Source of the DNA: Lentisphaerota bacterium
GTDB taxonomy: Bacteria; Verrucomicrobiota; Kiritimatiellia; RFP12; UBA3636
Direction of reading: 5' to 3'
DNA: 5,877 bases
NCBI GenBank assembly: GCA_012514445.1
Contig: JAAZAI010000442.1
Coordinates: 1 to 5,877, forward strand
In this document: in pieces, positions 1-5,668 of the stretch
Numbering within the stretch: position 1 is the first letter of the stretch
Layout: each line of letters begins with the position of its first letter
The notes under the pieces: model-generated
Told to the model about the DNA's origin: nothing
Databases searched by the model: none
The model's input: only the letters and a program-made list of their open reading frames with translations
Position numbers and translations under genes: made by a program

Positions 1-229
1 GCTGGGGGCACCCCAGACCCCGTTTCCTACCCAGTGAGAAGTTTGTAGAGCGTGGTGTGTAGTTGTGGCTGGGGACACCCCAGACCCCGTTGTATTTACC
101 GGGGCCTGGGGCAGAGCCCCAGCGGAAACTCCTCACTACTCCCTACGCTCTACGCACTCAGATCCACCCGGGCCTGGGGCAGAGCCCCAGCGGGAACTAC
201 TCACGACACACTCCACGCACTATCGGTCA
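1..229. repeat. Array of four ~67-bp palindromic repeat units, two per strand
   Basis: Four related units fill this stretch. Two read on the minus strand (91 down to 25, and 24 down past the left edge) and two on the plus strand (100-167 and 168 to about 229). Each has a GGGG(T/C)CTGGGG core folding into a CTGGGG/CCCCAG hairpin: 2-7/11-16, 69-74/78-83, 106-111/117-122 and 174-179/185-190. The loop is 3 nt in the minus units and 5 nt (CAGAG) in the plus units. After the hairpin comes a less conserved tail with blocks such as AACTACTCAC and ACGCTCTAC. Spacing is 67 nt between the minus hairpins and 68 nt between the plus hairpins. The left-most unit is cut by the window edge, so the array may continue. 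This resembles REP/BIME-like intergenic palindromes. The hairpins could also stop transcription or protect mRNA ends of an upstream gene. No protein-coding gene is supported in 1-409. Confidence 0.8.
68..123. repeat. Large imperfect inverted repeat where opposite repeat units meet
   Basis: A minus-strand unit (arm 68-89) meets a plus-strand unit (arm 100-123) across a 10-nt AT-richer spacer (90-99). The arms are near-complementary: the left arm's reverse complement begins CGGGGTCTGGGG and the right arm begins CGGGGCCTGGGG. The DNA can form two small hairpins, one per arm, or one long hairpin/cruciform using both. This head-to-head pairing is the arrangement seen in REP doublets, but membership of a known family is not established. 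Confidence 0.7.
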
Positions 230-274
230 AGGCGACGGGACTGTTTCATATCCGATTATGAGCGTTTTGATGTC

Positions 275-317
275 ATGCCCCGGCGACTTGACCGATTGCG
301 CCGCAATCCCCGGGCAT
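275..317. promoter_or_regulatory. Nested dyad upstream of the operon promoter, possible operator
   Basis: A perfect 7-bp inverted repeat with one central base, GATTGCGCCGCAATC, lies at 294-308. It is nested within a wider pair, ATGCCC (275-280) and GGGCAT (312-317). The one-base centre is too tight for an RNA hairpin loop, so the inner dyad is better read as a site for a dimeric DNA-binding protein. It ends 12 bp before the candidate -35 box, a usual place for an activator or upstream operator. The regulator is unknown. Confidence 0.4.
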
Positions 318-320
318 TTC

Positions 321-349
321 TTGATTCACCGCCGCGACTGTGGTAGAAT
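321..349 (+). promoter_or_regulatory. Sigma70-type extended -10 promoter of the four-gene operon
   Basis: A -35 box TTGATT (321-326) is followed by exactly 17 bp and a -10 box TAGAAT (344-349). The -10 carries an upstream TG (341-342) in the extended -10 position. Transcription would start near 356, giving a leader of about 54 nt before the ATG at 410. It is the best promoter match upstream of the operon, and none of the next three gene junctions leaves room for another. Confidence 0.65.
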
Positions 350-409
350 CGCACAAAAACCACGACGAGTTGCCATGCAGGCTGACAACAACACGAAAAG
401 GGCGCGGAC

Positions 410-2560
410 ATGAACGGGGCCACCGATGGAGGCCACGCCAAGGCGATCGTCCCGGGGACGCTCCTCGGGAGGCACGGCATTCAGCAGCTCGCCGGCCGGG
501 ATCCCTTTCTGGGCGACCGCTATGCCGTCGTGTTCGGCACGACGAACCGCGTCTACGACATCAACGTCGCCTCCGGCGAGCCTGGAGCCGCCACGTTGCG
601 AGACTACGCGGCCATCGTCGAGGCCACGGCCGCGCTGCGGCATCCCTGCCTCTTCCCCTATTTCGCCTGCGGGGAGGACGACGGCGTCGCCTGGCTTCGC
701 TCCGAGCACACGGACGGCGCGCCGGACTGGGTGACCCGCTCGGTTGCTCCGGTTCCGTCCGAGAAGCCCGGCGGAGAGACGGGCGAGGCGTCCGAGGCCG
801 TTTGCTTTCCAACGCTGCAGTCGCTCCTGGAGGCGACAGGCGGCCGTCTGGCCGCGAAGGACCGCAACCTCGTCATCGGCGATCTGGCGGAGGCGCTGGC
901 CTTCCTCCACGCCCACGAGAGCTTCGCCGGCGAGATCGCCGCCGGGACCGTTTTCCTGGACCGCACCTTCCGGCATTCCAGCCTGATCGCCCGGCTTCGC
1001 TTCTACGCCTTCCCCGAAGCGGCTGCCGCCGAGGCACCCGCCCGGAACCTCCGCCAGTTCGGCGAATTGATCCAGATGCTGCTCGCCGCGTCGGACGCCA
1101 GCCGAAGCGGAAAGCTCGACAAGGCCCTGGCCGGCATCGCCTGCGGTTTGATCGAGGGCGGATCGACTGCAAACGGAGTCGATCTATACGAGGCTGTGTG
1201 CAATGCATTGGAGGATGGCGGCGAAACGCGTTCGGATCGTCTGCCCAAGCGGCAGCCCCGCCGCAACGCCGAGGCGGTGACGCCGCCGCCGACCCAGCCG
1301 GACTCCAACGCGGCCGTCAGCCGCCACCGCTCCTCGCACCGCCGCCACAAGAAACGCCGTTTCCACGCGTTCAACTCCAGCTCGAGCACGGGCCAGATCG
1401 TCGCCATGGTGCTGCGCATCGGTCTCATGTTCGCCGGCATCGTCGGCGTCGGCGTAAGCGTCTTCCTCGGCATGAAGTACCTCGAGGACCAGGAACGCGC
1501 GCAATTGCGGATCACCTCCGCCGAACGCTATTCCGCGATCACGATCATCGAGGACAAATCCGCCGAGATCGCGCTCCAGGGCTTCCCGGAGCGCGTCGAC
1601 GACTACTCGCGCGAACAGCTCCAGACCGCCGCGGATCTCGGCGAACCCGTCGCGGCCGCGCGGCTGGCCCTGCTGACGTTGCTCGAAAATCCCCGGGATC
1701 CCGCATCGCGCGAAAGCGCCGACCTTTTCCTCCAGCCCCGGCTCGACGCGCTCGAACGCCTGGCGAAGACCGATCCCGTCGCCGCCTACTGGCTCGGCTA
1801 CGTCCGGATGGTCGGCCTCGGCGGGGCGCCCGATGCGCCCCTGGCCGTCGCCTCGCTCGAGCGCGCCATCGCCCAGGGCCACGCCGACGCCGGCGTCCTG
1901 CTCGGGGACTGGCATGCCGCCCACGGCCCGGAAGACGATCCCGAGGGCGACCGCCGCGCGCTGAACTGCTGGCGCACGGCGTTCGGCAACCCCGCCAAGT
2001 GGACGACGACGCAGTTCGACGCGATCGACCGGATCATCCGCTTCGTGCGCGCGCGCCGCGGCTTCAAGAGCGACGACGCGGCCCTGGCCCGGCTCCTGCA
2101 AAGCGCCGCGGCCGCCGGCCACGCGGAGGCGGTCCTCCTCGTTTCGGAGCTTTACGAGCAGGGGCTGCTCGTCGAAAAGAACGATTCCACCGCGCTCTCG
2201 TGGCTGCGGCGCCTCGGCTCGAACGACGCCGTCGATCCCGCGCTGCGCGCCGAGGTGCAGCGGCGCATGGCGGACATGTTCGCCGCCGGGCGCGGCACGC
2301 CCGCCTCCGCCAGCGCCGCCCGCATCTGGTACGAGCGCGCCGCCAAGCTCGGCAATGTCAAGGCGATGCTCTCGCTGGCCGCGCTCTGCGATTCCGGCGT
2401 CGGCGCCGAAGGCGGACGCCGGACGCCGGACGAGGCCCGCTACTGGCGCGACAAGGCCGCCGCGACGAAGCCCCCCTCCCCTCCCGCGCCCGTTGCGCGA
2501 TTCACGCGCGAGATGCTGCCGCCCGCCGCCGCGGCCCCCGCAGACAAGGATGCACGATGA
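410..2560 (+). CDS. Membrane protein with degenerate kinase-like N-terminus and Sel1-like repeats
   Basis: 716 aa. Residues ~20-270 follow the outline of a Ser/Thr kinase fold: a VYD strand (48-50), a helix ending in LRHPCLFPY (76-84), GEDDGVAWL (88-96), an alpha-E-like ALAFLHAH (162-169), then EIAAGTVFLD where the catalytic loop would be, and an LRQFGELIQMLL helix (214-225). The nucleotide-binding lysine, HRD and DFG are not recognisable, so catalysis is unlikely. A basic cluster (305-319) precedes one membrane span (~329-354). By the positive-inside rule the N-terminal part is cytoplasmic and the C-terminal part periplasmic. Residues ~405-686 are alpha-helical Sel1/TPR-like repeats; the clearest are ~455-500, 571-606, 612-649 and 650-686. 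Sel1 repeats usually bind proteins. The start has a modest Shine-Dalgarno, AAGGG (398-402). The stop overlaps the next start by ATGA. The Sel1 call is fairly secure; the pseudokinase call is moderate. The role is unknown. Confidence 0.8.
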   Translation: MNGATDGGHAKAIVPGTLLGRHGIQQLAGRDPFLGDRYAVVFGTTNRVYDINVASGEPGAATLRDYAAIVEATAALRHPCLFPYFACGEDDGVAWLRSEHTDGAPDWVTRSVAPVPSEKPGGETGEASEAVCFPTLQSLLEATGGRLAAKDRNLVIGDLAEALAFLHAHESFAGEIAAGTVFLDRTFRHSSLIARLRFYAFPEAAAAEAPARNLRQFGELIQMLLAASDASRSGKLDKALAGIACGLIEGGSTANGVDLYEAVCNALEDGGETRSDRLPKRQPRRNAEAVTPPPTQPDSNAAVSRHRSSHRRHKKRRFHAFNSSSSTGQIVAMVLRIGLMFAGIVGVGVSVFLGMKYLEDQERAQLRITSAERYSAITIIEDKSAEIALQGFPERVDDYSREQLQTAADLGEPVAAARLALLTLLENPRDPASRESADLFLQPRLDALERLAKTDPVAAYWLGYVRMVGLGGAPDAPLAVASLERAIAQGHADAGVLLGDWHAAHGPEDDPEGDRRALNCWRTAFGNPAKWTTTQFDAIDRIIRFVRARRGFKSDDAALARLLQSAAAAGHAEAVLLVSELYEQGLLVEKNDSTALSWLRRLGSNDAVDPALRAEVQRRMADMFAAGRGTPASASAARIWYERAAKLGNVKAMLSLAALCDSGVGAEGGRRTPDEARYWRDKAAATKPPSPPAPVARFTREMLPPAAAAPADKDAR
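2546..2550 (+). promoter_or_regulatory. Ribosome binding site of the HAD gene inside the upstream coding end
   Basis: AAGGA lies 6 nt before the ATG at 2557, within the last codons of the Sel1-repeat gene. It supports this start and the ATGA-coupled arrangement. Confidence 0.65.
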
Positions 2561-3207
2561 TTTCCGCCTATCTCTTCGACCTCGACGGCACGCTGCTCGA
2601 CACGGAGACGGTCTGGGTCGACGCCACCCGCGACTACCTGCTCTCCAAAGGGCACGACGTCTCCCGCGAATTCTGCATGCCCATCGTCTACGGCCGTTCC
2701 TGGTTCGACGTCTACGACGATCTCGTCGCGGCCTTCCCCGAGCTGGACATGGGGCTGGGCCCGATGCAGGCCGAACTCGACGCCTTCTTCTACGAAGTCC
2801 GCGCCCGCGCCGACGTGCGCATCCCCGGATCGGTCGCGCTGCTCCGCAGGCTCGCGAAGACGGCCCCCTGCTGCATCGTGTCGGGGTCTCCACGCGAACA
2901 CATCGCGGACGCGATCGAGATGATGGACGCGGCCGACTGCATCGCCTTCTACCTCGGCGCCTCCGACTATCCCGCCGGCAAGCCGAATCCCTCCGGCTTC
3001 TTGATGGCGGCGGACCGCCTCGGCGCGAGGCCCGCGGACTGCGTCGTCTTCGAAGACTCCGCCGTCGGCGTCGCGGCCGGCAAGGCGGCCGGCATGAAGG
3101 TCGTCGCCCTGGCGCTGCCGCTGCATCCACGACAGGACGTGGCGGCGGCCGACCTGATTCTCGACGATCTGGACAAATTCGATCCCCGGGTCTTCGACCC
3201 CGCATGA
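2557..3207 (+). CDS. HAD-superfamily hydrolase, beta-phosphoglucomutase-like
   Basis: 216 aa, a normal size for HAD subfamily IA enzymes of the phosphatase/beta-phosphoglucomutase type. These act in the cytoplasm on small phosphorylated metabolites through a phospho-aspartate intermediate. All four HAD motifs are visible. Motif I is FDLDGTLLDTE, with nucleophile Asp8 and acid/base Asp10. Motif II is Ser109 in IVSGSPREH. Motif III is Lys142 in GKPNPSGFLMAA. Motif IV is Glu166-Asp167 in VFEDSAVGVAAGKAAGM, which would bind magnesium. Residues ~15-85 form the helical cap that sets substrate specificity. The KPNPSGFL and FEDSAVGV blocks are typical of the beta-PGM/sugar-phosphatase branch, but the substrate cannot be read from sequence. 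The start overlaps the previous stop (ATGA), and the stop overlaps the miaA start (ATGA), implying coupled translation. The same frame stays open upstream to 340, but that part is a shadow of the preceding gene. Confidence 0.92.
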   Translation: MISAYLFDLDGTLLDTETVWVDATRDYLLSKGHDVSREFCMPIVYGRSWFDVYDDLVAAFPELDMGLGPMQAELDAFFYEVRARADVRIPGSVALLRRLAKTAPCCIVSGSPREHIADAIEMMDAADCIAFYLGASDYPAGKPNPSGFLMAADRLGARPADCVVFEDSAVGVAAGKAAGMKVVALALPLHPRQDVAAADLILDDLDKFDPRVFDPA

Positions 3208-4154
3208 AGACGGACGCGGACAGCGGGCGCGGCGCCTGGATCCTCGTGGGACCGACGGCGACCGGGAAGACCGCCGTCGCGAACGAGCTGGCGCGGCGGC
3301 TGGGCGCCGAGGTGCTCTCGGCGGATTCGATGCTCGTCTATCGCGGCATGGACGTCGGCACGGCGAAGCCCACGGCGGACGAGCTCCGCGGCATCGTCGT
3401 CCACGGCATCGATCTGGCCGACCCCGGCGAGATCTTCAGCGTCGGCGCGTGGCTGGCGGCGGCGCGCGCCGCGTTCGCCTCGGCCGAAGCGCGCGGACGC
3501 GACATGATCGTCGCCGGCGGCACGGGCCTCTACGTCAACGCGCTGCTGCGCGGCCTCGACGCCCCGGCGGCCGACCCCGCGCTGCGCGAGCGGCTCGAGG
3601 CGCTGGCGCGCGACGGCGGCGCGGACGCGCTGCGCGAGCGCGCCGAGCGCCTCTGCCCCGGCTCGACGGCGCGGCTCCCCGACCCCGGCAACCCGCGCCG
3701 GCTGATCCGGCTCGTCGAACGGCTCTCGGCGGGCGCGGCGCCCGGCGGCGCCGGACTCGCCTGCCGCGGCCGCGTCGTCGCCGGGCTCTCGATCGCGCCC
3801 GCCGCGCTCGCGGCGCGCATCGCAGCGCGCGTGGAGGCGATGCTCGAAGGCGGGCTGCTCGACGAAGTGGCGCGGCTGCGCGCGGATCGTCCCGGCTTCT
3901 CGGCCACGGCCGGCATGGGCATCGGCTATGCCGAGGCCGCGGCGGTGCTCGACGGCGTCATGACGCGCGAGGCGGCGGCGGAGCGGATCGCCGCGCGCAC
4001 GCGCCAGCTCGCCAAGCGACAGCGGACGTGGTTCAGGACGCAGCTCGACGTCGACTGGACCGACGGGCCCGCGGACGCCGCCGACGTGGCGCGCGCGGCC
4101 GACGGCGTGCTCGAAATCTGGAAGCGCCACGGCAAGACGCCCGTGGCGGTGTGA
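3204..4154 (+). CDS. miaA: tRNA dimethylallyltransferase MiaA
   Basis: 316 aa, the usual length. MiaA transfers the dimethylallyl group of dimethylallyl diphosphate to N6 of adenosine 37 in tRNAs reading UNN codons (i6A37). This stabilises codon-anticodon pairing and is the first step towards ms2i6A. The family signatures appear in order. The P-loop is GPTATGKT (16-23). Next is SADSMLVYRGMDVGTAKP (39-56), with Asp41 in the position of the catalytic aspartate. HGIDLADPGEIFSV follows (67-80), then GGTGLYVNALL (105-115), the Arg-rich PRRLIRLVERL segment (164-174), GIGYAEAAAVLDG (239-251) and the tRNA-binding TRQLAKRQRTWFR block (266-278). Nothing essential is missing. The start overlaps the HAD stop by ATGA and has no clear Shine-Dalgarno, so initiation probably depends on ribosomes ending the HAD gene. 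The gene is very GC-rich. Its TGA stop lies within the next gene's ribosome binding site. Confidence 0.97.
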   Translation: MKTDADSGRGAWILVGPTATGKTAVANELARRLGAEVLSADSMLVYRGMDVGTAKPTADELRGIVVHGIDLADPGEIFSVGAWLAAARAAFASAEARGRDMIVAGGTGLYVNALLRGLDAPAADPALRERLEALARDGGADALRERAERLCPGSTARLPDPGNPRRLIRLVERLSAGAAPGGAGLACRGRVVAGLSIAPAALAARIAARVEAMLEGGLLDEVARLRADRPGFSATAGMGIGYAEAAAVLDGVMTREAAAERIAARTRQLAKRQRTWFRTQLDVDWTDGPADAADVARAADGVLEIWKRHGKTPVAV

Positions 4155-4157
4155 GGA
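4152..4157 (+). promoter_or_regulatory. radC ribosome binding site overlapping the miaA stop codon
   Basis: TGAGGA contains the miaA stop TGA and a Shine-Dalgarno-like GAGGA, placed 7 nt before the radC ATG at 4165. It fixes the radC start and indicates termination-reinitiation or co-expression with miaA. Confidence 0.65.
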
Positions 4158-4164
4158 CACGGAC

Positions 4165-4941
4165 ATGAACGAGAGCAAGGTCAGGGAAAACGTGCGCGAA
4201 GCCGCCACCTTCAACCCCCGCAAGCCGAACGCGACGCGGGCGCTCAAGGACGACATCGCGGAATCGCAGAAGCCGCGCGAGAAGATGCTGGCCGGACTTC
4301 CGATGACGGATGCCGAGCTGCTGGCGATCATCCTCGGCTCGGGCTTCCAGAACCACAATGTGCTGAGCGTGGCGCATGCGTTGCTGAAGGACTACGACAA
4401 CCTCGCCATGCTCGCGAAGGCCGGCATCCACGACTTGAAGAAATACGACGGCATCGGCGAGGTCAAGGCGATCCAGATCGCGGCCGTGATGGAGATCGCC
4501 CGGCGTGTGAAGGCCTCGCAGCACGACGCCACCGACTTGTCGTTGATGACGCACCCCGAGGTCGTCCTGGCGAAGGTGCTGGGGTACAAGATGAGCATCG
4601 ACAGCGAATCCTTCTTCGTGCTCCCGCTCGACAAGAAGTGCCGCCTCTGCGGGCCGATGACGGAGGTGACGCGCGGCACGCTCGACTCGTCGCTCGTGCA
4701 TCCGCGGGAGGTCTTCAAGGTGGCGCTGAAGTGGTCGGCGGCCTCGGTGATCGTGGCCCACAACCATCCCTCGGGCGATCCCACGCCCTCGAAGGAGGAT
4801 CTGGACGTCACGCGCCGGCTCATCGAGGCGGGCCGCGTGCTCTCCGTGCCGCTCACGGACCACGTCGTCGTCGGCGACGACGAGCTCTTCCCCCCGGGCT
4901 TCCACAGCATCCGCCGCAGCGGCGTGCTCGCCTTCGACTAG
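4165..4941 (+). CDS. radC: RadC family JAB/MPN-domain protein
   Basis: 258 aa, close to the usual RadC length. The N-terminal half carries the family's KPREKML and DAELLAIILGSG elements (36-60) and a helix-hairpin-helix-like stretch, YDGIGEVKAIQIAAVMEIARR (94-114), which may bind DNA. The C-terminal half is a JAB/MPN metalloprotease-like fold with the motif HNHPSGDPTPSKED (199-212): His199, His201 and Asp212 are the predicted zinc ligands. TDHVVVGDDELF (231-242) matches the family's DHiIvG segment. The active site looks intact. The historical DNA-repair label came from a mis-assigned E. coli mutation, and the biochemical role is unclear in most bacteria; relatives often occur in mobile islands. 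The first ~35 residues (basic, with little similarity to the family) are the least typical part. It is the last gene of the operon, 10 nt after miaA, and no hairpin-plus-U terminator follows. Confidence 0.93.
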   Translation: MNESKVRENVREAATFNPRKPNATRALKDDIAESQKPREKMLAGLPMTDAELLAIILGSGFQNHNVLSVAHALLKDYDNLAMLAKAGIHDLKKYDGIGEVKAIQIAAVMEIARRVKASQHDATDLSLMTHPEVVLAKVLGYKMSIDSESFFVLPLDKKCRLCGPMTEVTRGTLDSSLVHPREVFKVALKWSAASVIVAHNHPSGDPTPSKEDLDVTRRLIEAGRVLSVPLTDHVVVGDDELFPPGFHSIRRSGVLAFD

Positions 4942-4944
4942 CAC

Positions 4945-4980
4945 GGGGCCGGGCGCGGAGGGGAAAGGGGGGGGGAAGGG
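4945..4980 (+). other. G-rich tract with G-quadruplex potential
   Basis: Immediately after the radC stop, the plus strand has G runs of 4 (4945-4948), 3 (4951-4953), 4 (4960-4963), 9 (4967-4975) and 3 (4978-4980), separated by loops of 2-6 nt. This satisfies the usual four-run quadruplex pattern in both the DNA and the radC mRNA. It also sits at the point where base composition falls sharply. It could act as an mRNA 3' end structure or replication/recombination hotspot, or be a slippage-prone homopolymer. The exact G count should be treated with caution. Confidence 0.6.
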
Positions 4981-4988
4981 TTCAGGAC

Positions 4989-5017
4989 TTGACTGGAACT
5001 GAAATGAAACCTATATT
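4989..5017 (+). promoter_or_regulatory. Sigma70-type promoter of the 176-aa membrane protein gene
   Basis: TTGACT (4989-4994), a 17-bp spacer and TATATT (5012-5017) form a strong match to a sigma70 promoter in an AT-richer stretch. The predicted transcription start is near 5024, about 59 nt before the ATG at 5083. It makes this gene a transcription unit separate from the radC operon. Confidence 0.65.
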
Positions 5018-5082
5018 CACCATCGTTATCTCAAGGAAGCCATTGTGCGAAGTAGGCTCAATAACACTGTTCGAGCCAAAGA

Positions 5083-5613
5083 ATGAAAAGAAGGATCATA
5101 TTTTGGACGTGTTTCGCCGTTGGGTTGGCCGCGCTAGTGCGTGAGTTCTGGCCAGTATGTCCTCCGCCTCTTCCGACGTGGAATTGCGAAACCCAAGAGA
5201 TCAACATCAAGACCGGAAAAGCACGGTACCGACGATATCGATGCTTCGTGAGGATTGGTGACACAATAAAGGATACTGTGTTGTCCAGAGCCATTGCCGA
5301 ACCAGTGTCTGTTGCAGAGATCGAGGATTGGCAAACCGTAAATCAGTTTGCTCCACCATCGTTCGGAATTTCGCCACACTATCGATTCCATGGTGCGTTG
5401 AGTCAGGTAGAAGAGGTAGAGATCCTTCAGAAAGTATATAATCTTAATCAAAGTGACGTCGCCAGCATCGCCAGACATCTCTTGATCGAATGGCAGACTA
5501 ATGGAAGAGATTCCGCGGCAAGTCGGTTCCTGGATGACAAAATGATGGAGCTCGAGCAACAGGGTCGCAGGTATTCGCCACCCGCTACACGGCCGTCGAC
5601 GCCCACACCCTGA
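5083..5613 (+). CDS. Hypothetical single-pass membrane or secreted protein
   Basis: 176 aa, not assigned to a named family. It begins MKRR followed by a hydrophobic stretch (5-19), which fits an N-terminal anchor or an uncleaved signal peptide. Most of the chain would then lie outside the cytoplasm, consistent with Cys26, Cys35 and Cys54, which could pair. Recognisable blocks are NIKTGKARYRRYR (41-53), the aromatic SPHYRFHGALSQ (97-108) and an acidic helical region (~109-160) ending in a Pro/Thr-rich tail. The TGKxRYRRY and SPHYxFHG blocks look like motifs of a conserved small family in PVC bacteria, but this is an impression without a search. The ATG is preceded by an in-frame TAA at 5062-5064, no other Met occurs until residue ~154, and the Shine-Dalgarno is weak. 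Base composition is clearly lower in GC than the upstream operon and includes codons rare there (ATA, AGA), suggesting a different origin. Confidence 0.75.
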   Translation: MKRRIIFWTCFAVGLAALVREFWPVCPPPLPTWNCETQEINIKTGKARYRRYRCFVRIGDTIKDTVLSRAIAEPVSVAEIEDWQTVNQFAPPSFGISPHYRFHGALSQVEEVEILQKVYNLNQSDVASIARHLLIEWQTNGRDSAASRFLDDKMMELEQQGRRYSPPATRPSTPTP

Positions 5614-5639
5614 ACGTTCGGCAGAAAGATGATTGACGA

Positions 5640-5668
5640 GACGTACGAAATGTGCGAGAGTATACGTC
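5640..5668. promoter_or_regulatory. Inverted repeat abutting the antitoxin start, probable operator
   Basis: GACGTA (5640-5645) and its exact complement TACGTC (5663-5668) flank 17 bp and end directly at the antitoxin ATG. A small GTATAC palindrome (5660-5665) overlaps the right arm. A TTGACG (5633-5638) could be a -35 box, but the only -10-like sequence, AGTATA/TATACG, is 20-22 bp away, so the promoter is not well defined. Antitoxins of this type usually bind palindromes over their own promoter, which fits autoregulation. Confidence 0.45.

Noticed and set aside
1..229. CRISPR array
   Set aside because: The repeats change strand, are imperfect, and have partly conserved tails rather than unique equal-length spacers; no cas gene is present.
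52..413. Overlapping open frames of 69-116 codons on the plus strand through the repeat array
   Set aside because: They are translations of the palindromic repeats (recurring GLGQSPSGN and GPGAEPQRE peptides in different frames) without plausible ribosome binding sites, and they overlap each other.
340..2556. Long open frame continuing upstream of the HAD gene to 340, giving a 955-codon frame
   Set aside because: The upstream 739 codons are an Arg/Pro-rich off-frame reading of the Sel1-repeat gene, as expected in GC-rich DNA. The nominal start lies inside the promoter spacer. The HAD start at 2557 has a good ribosome binding site and begins directly at motif I.
1184..3205. 673-codon minus-strand open frame opposite the Sel1-repeat and HAD genes
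   Set aside because: Low-complexity Arg-rich composition with no recognisable domain; both opposite-strand genes have clear motifs. It is a GC-driven antisense shadow.
2967..4358. 463-codon minus-strand open frame opposite miaA
   Set aside because: It runs antisense to an unmistakable MiaA and is Arg/Ala/Gly-rich with no motif.
4942..4990. Intrinsic terminator after radC
   Set aside because: The tract is G-rich on one strand only, with no matching C-rich arm and no T run, so no hairpin terminator can be drawn.
5004..5144. Possible 46-codon gene starting MKPIFTIV, overlapping the start of the 176-aa gene
   Set aside because: Its ATG lies inside the candidate promoter spacer, so it would not be on the transcript starting near 5024, and it overlaps the better-supported gene in another frame.
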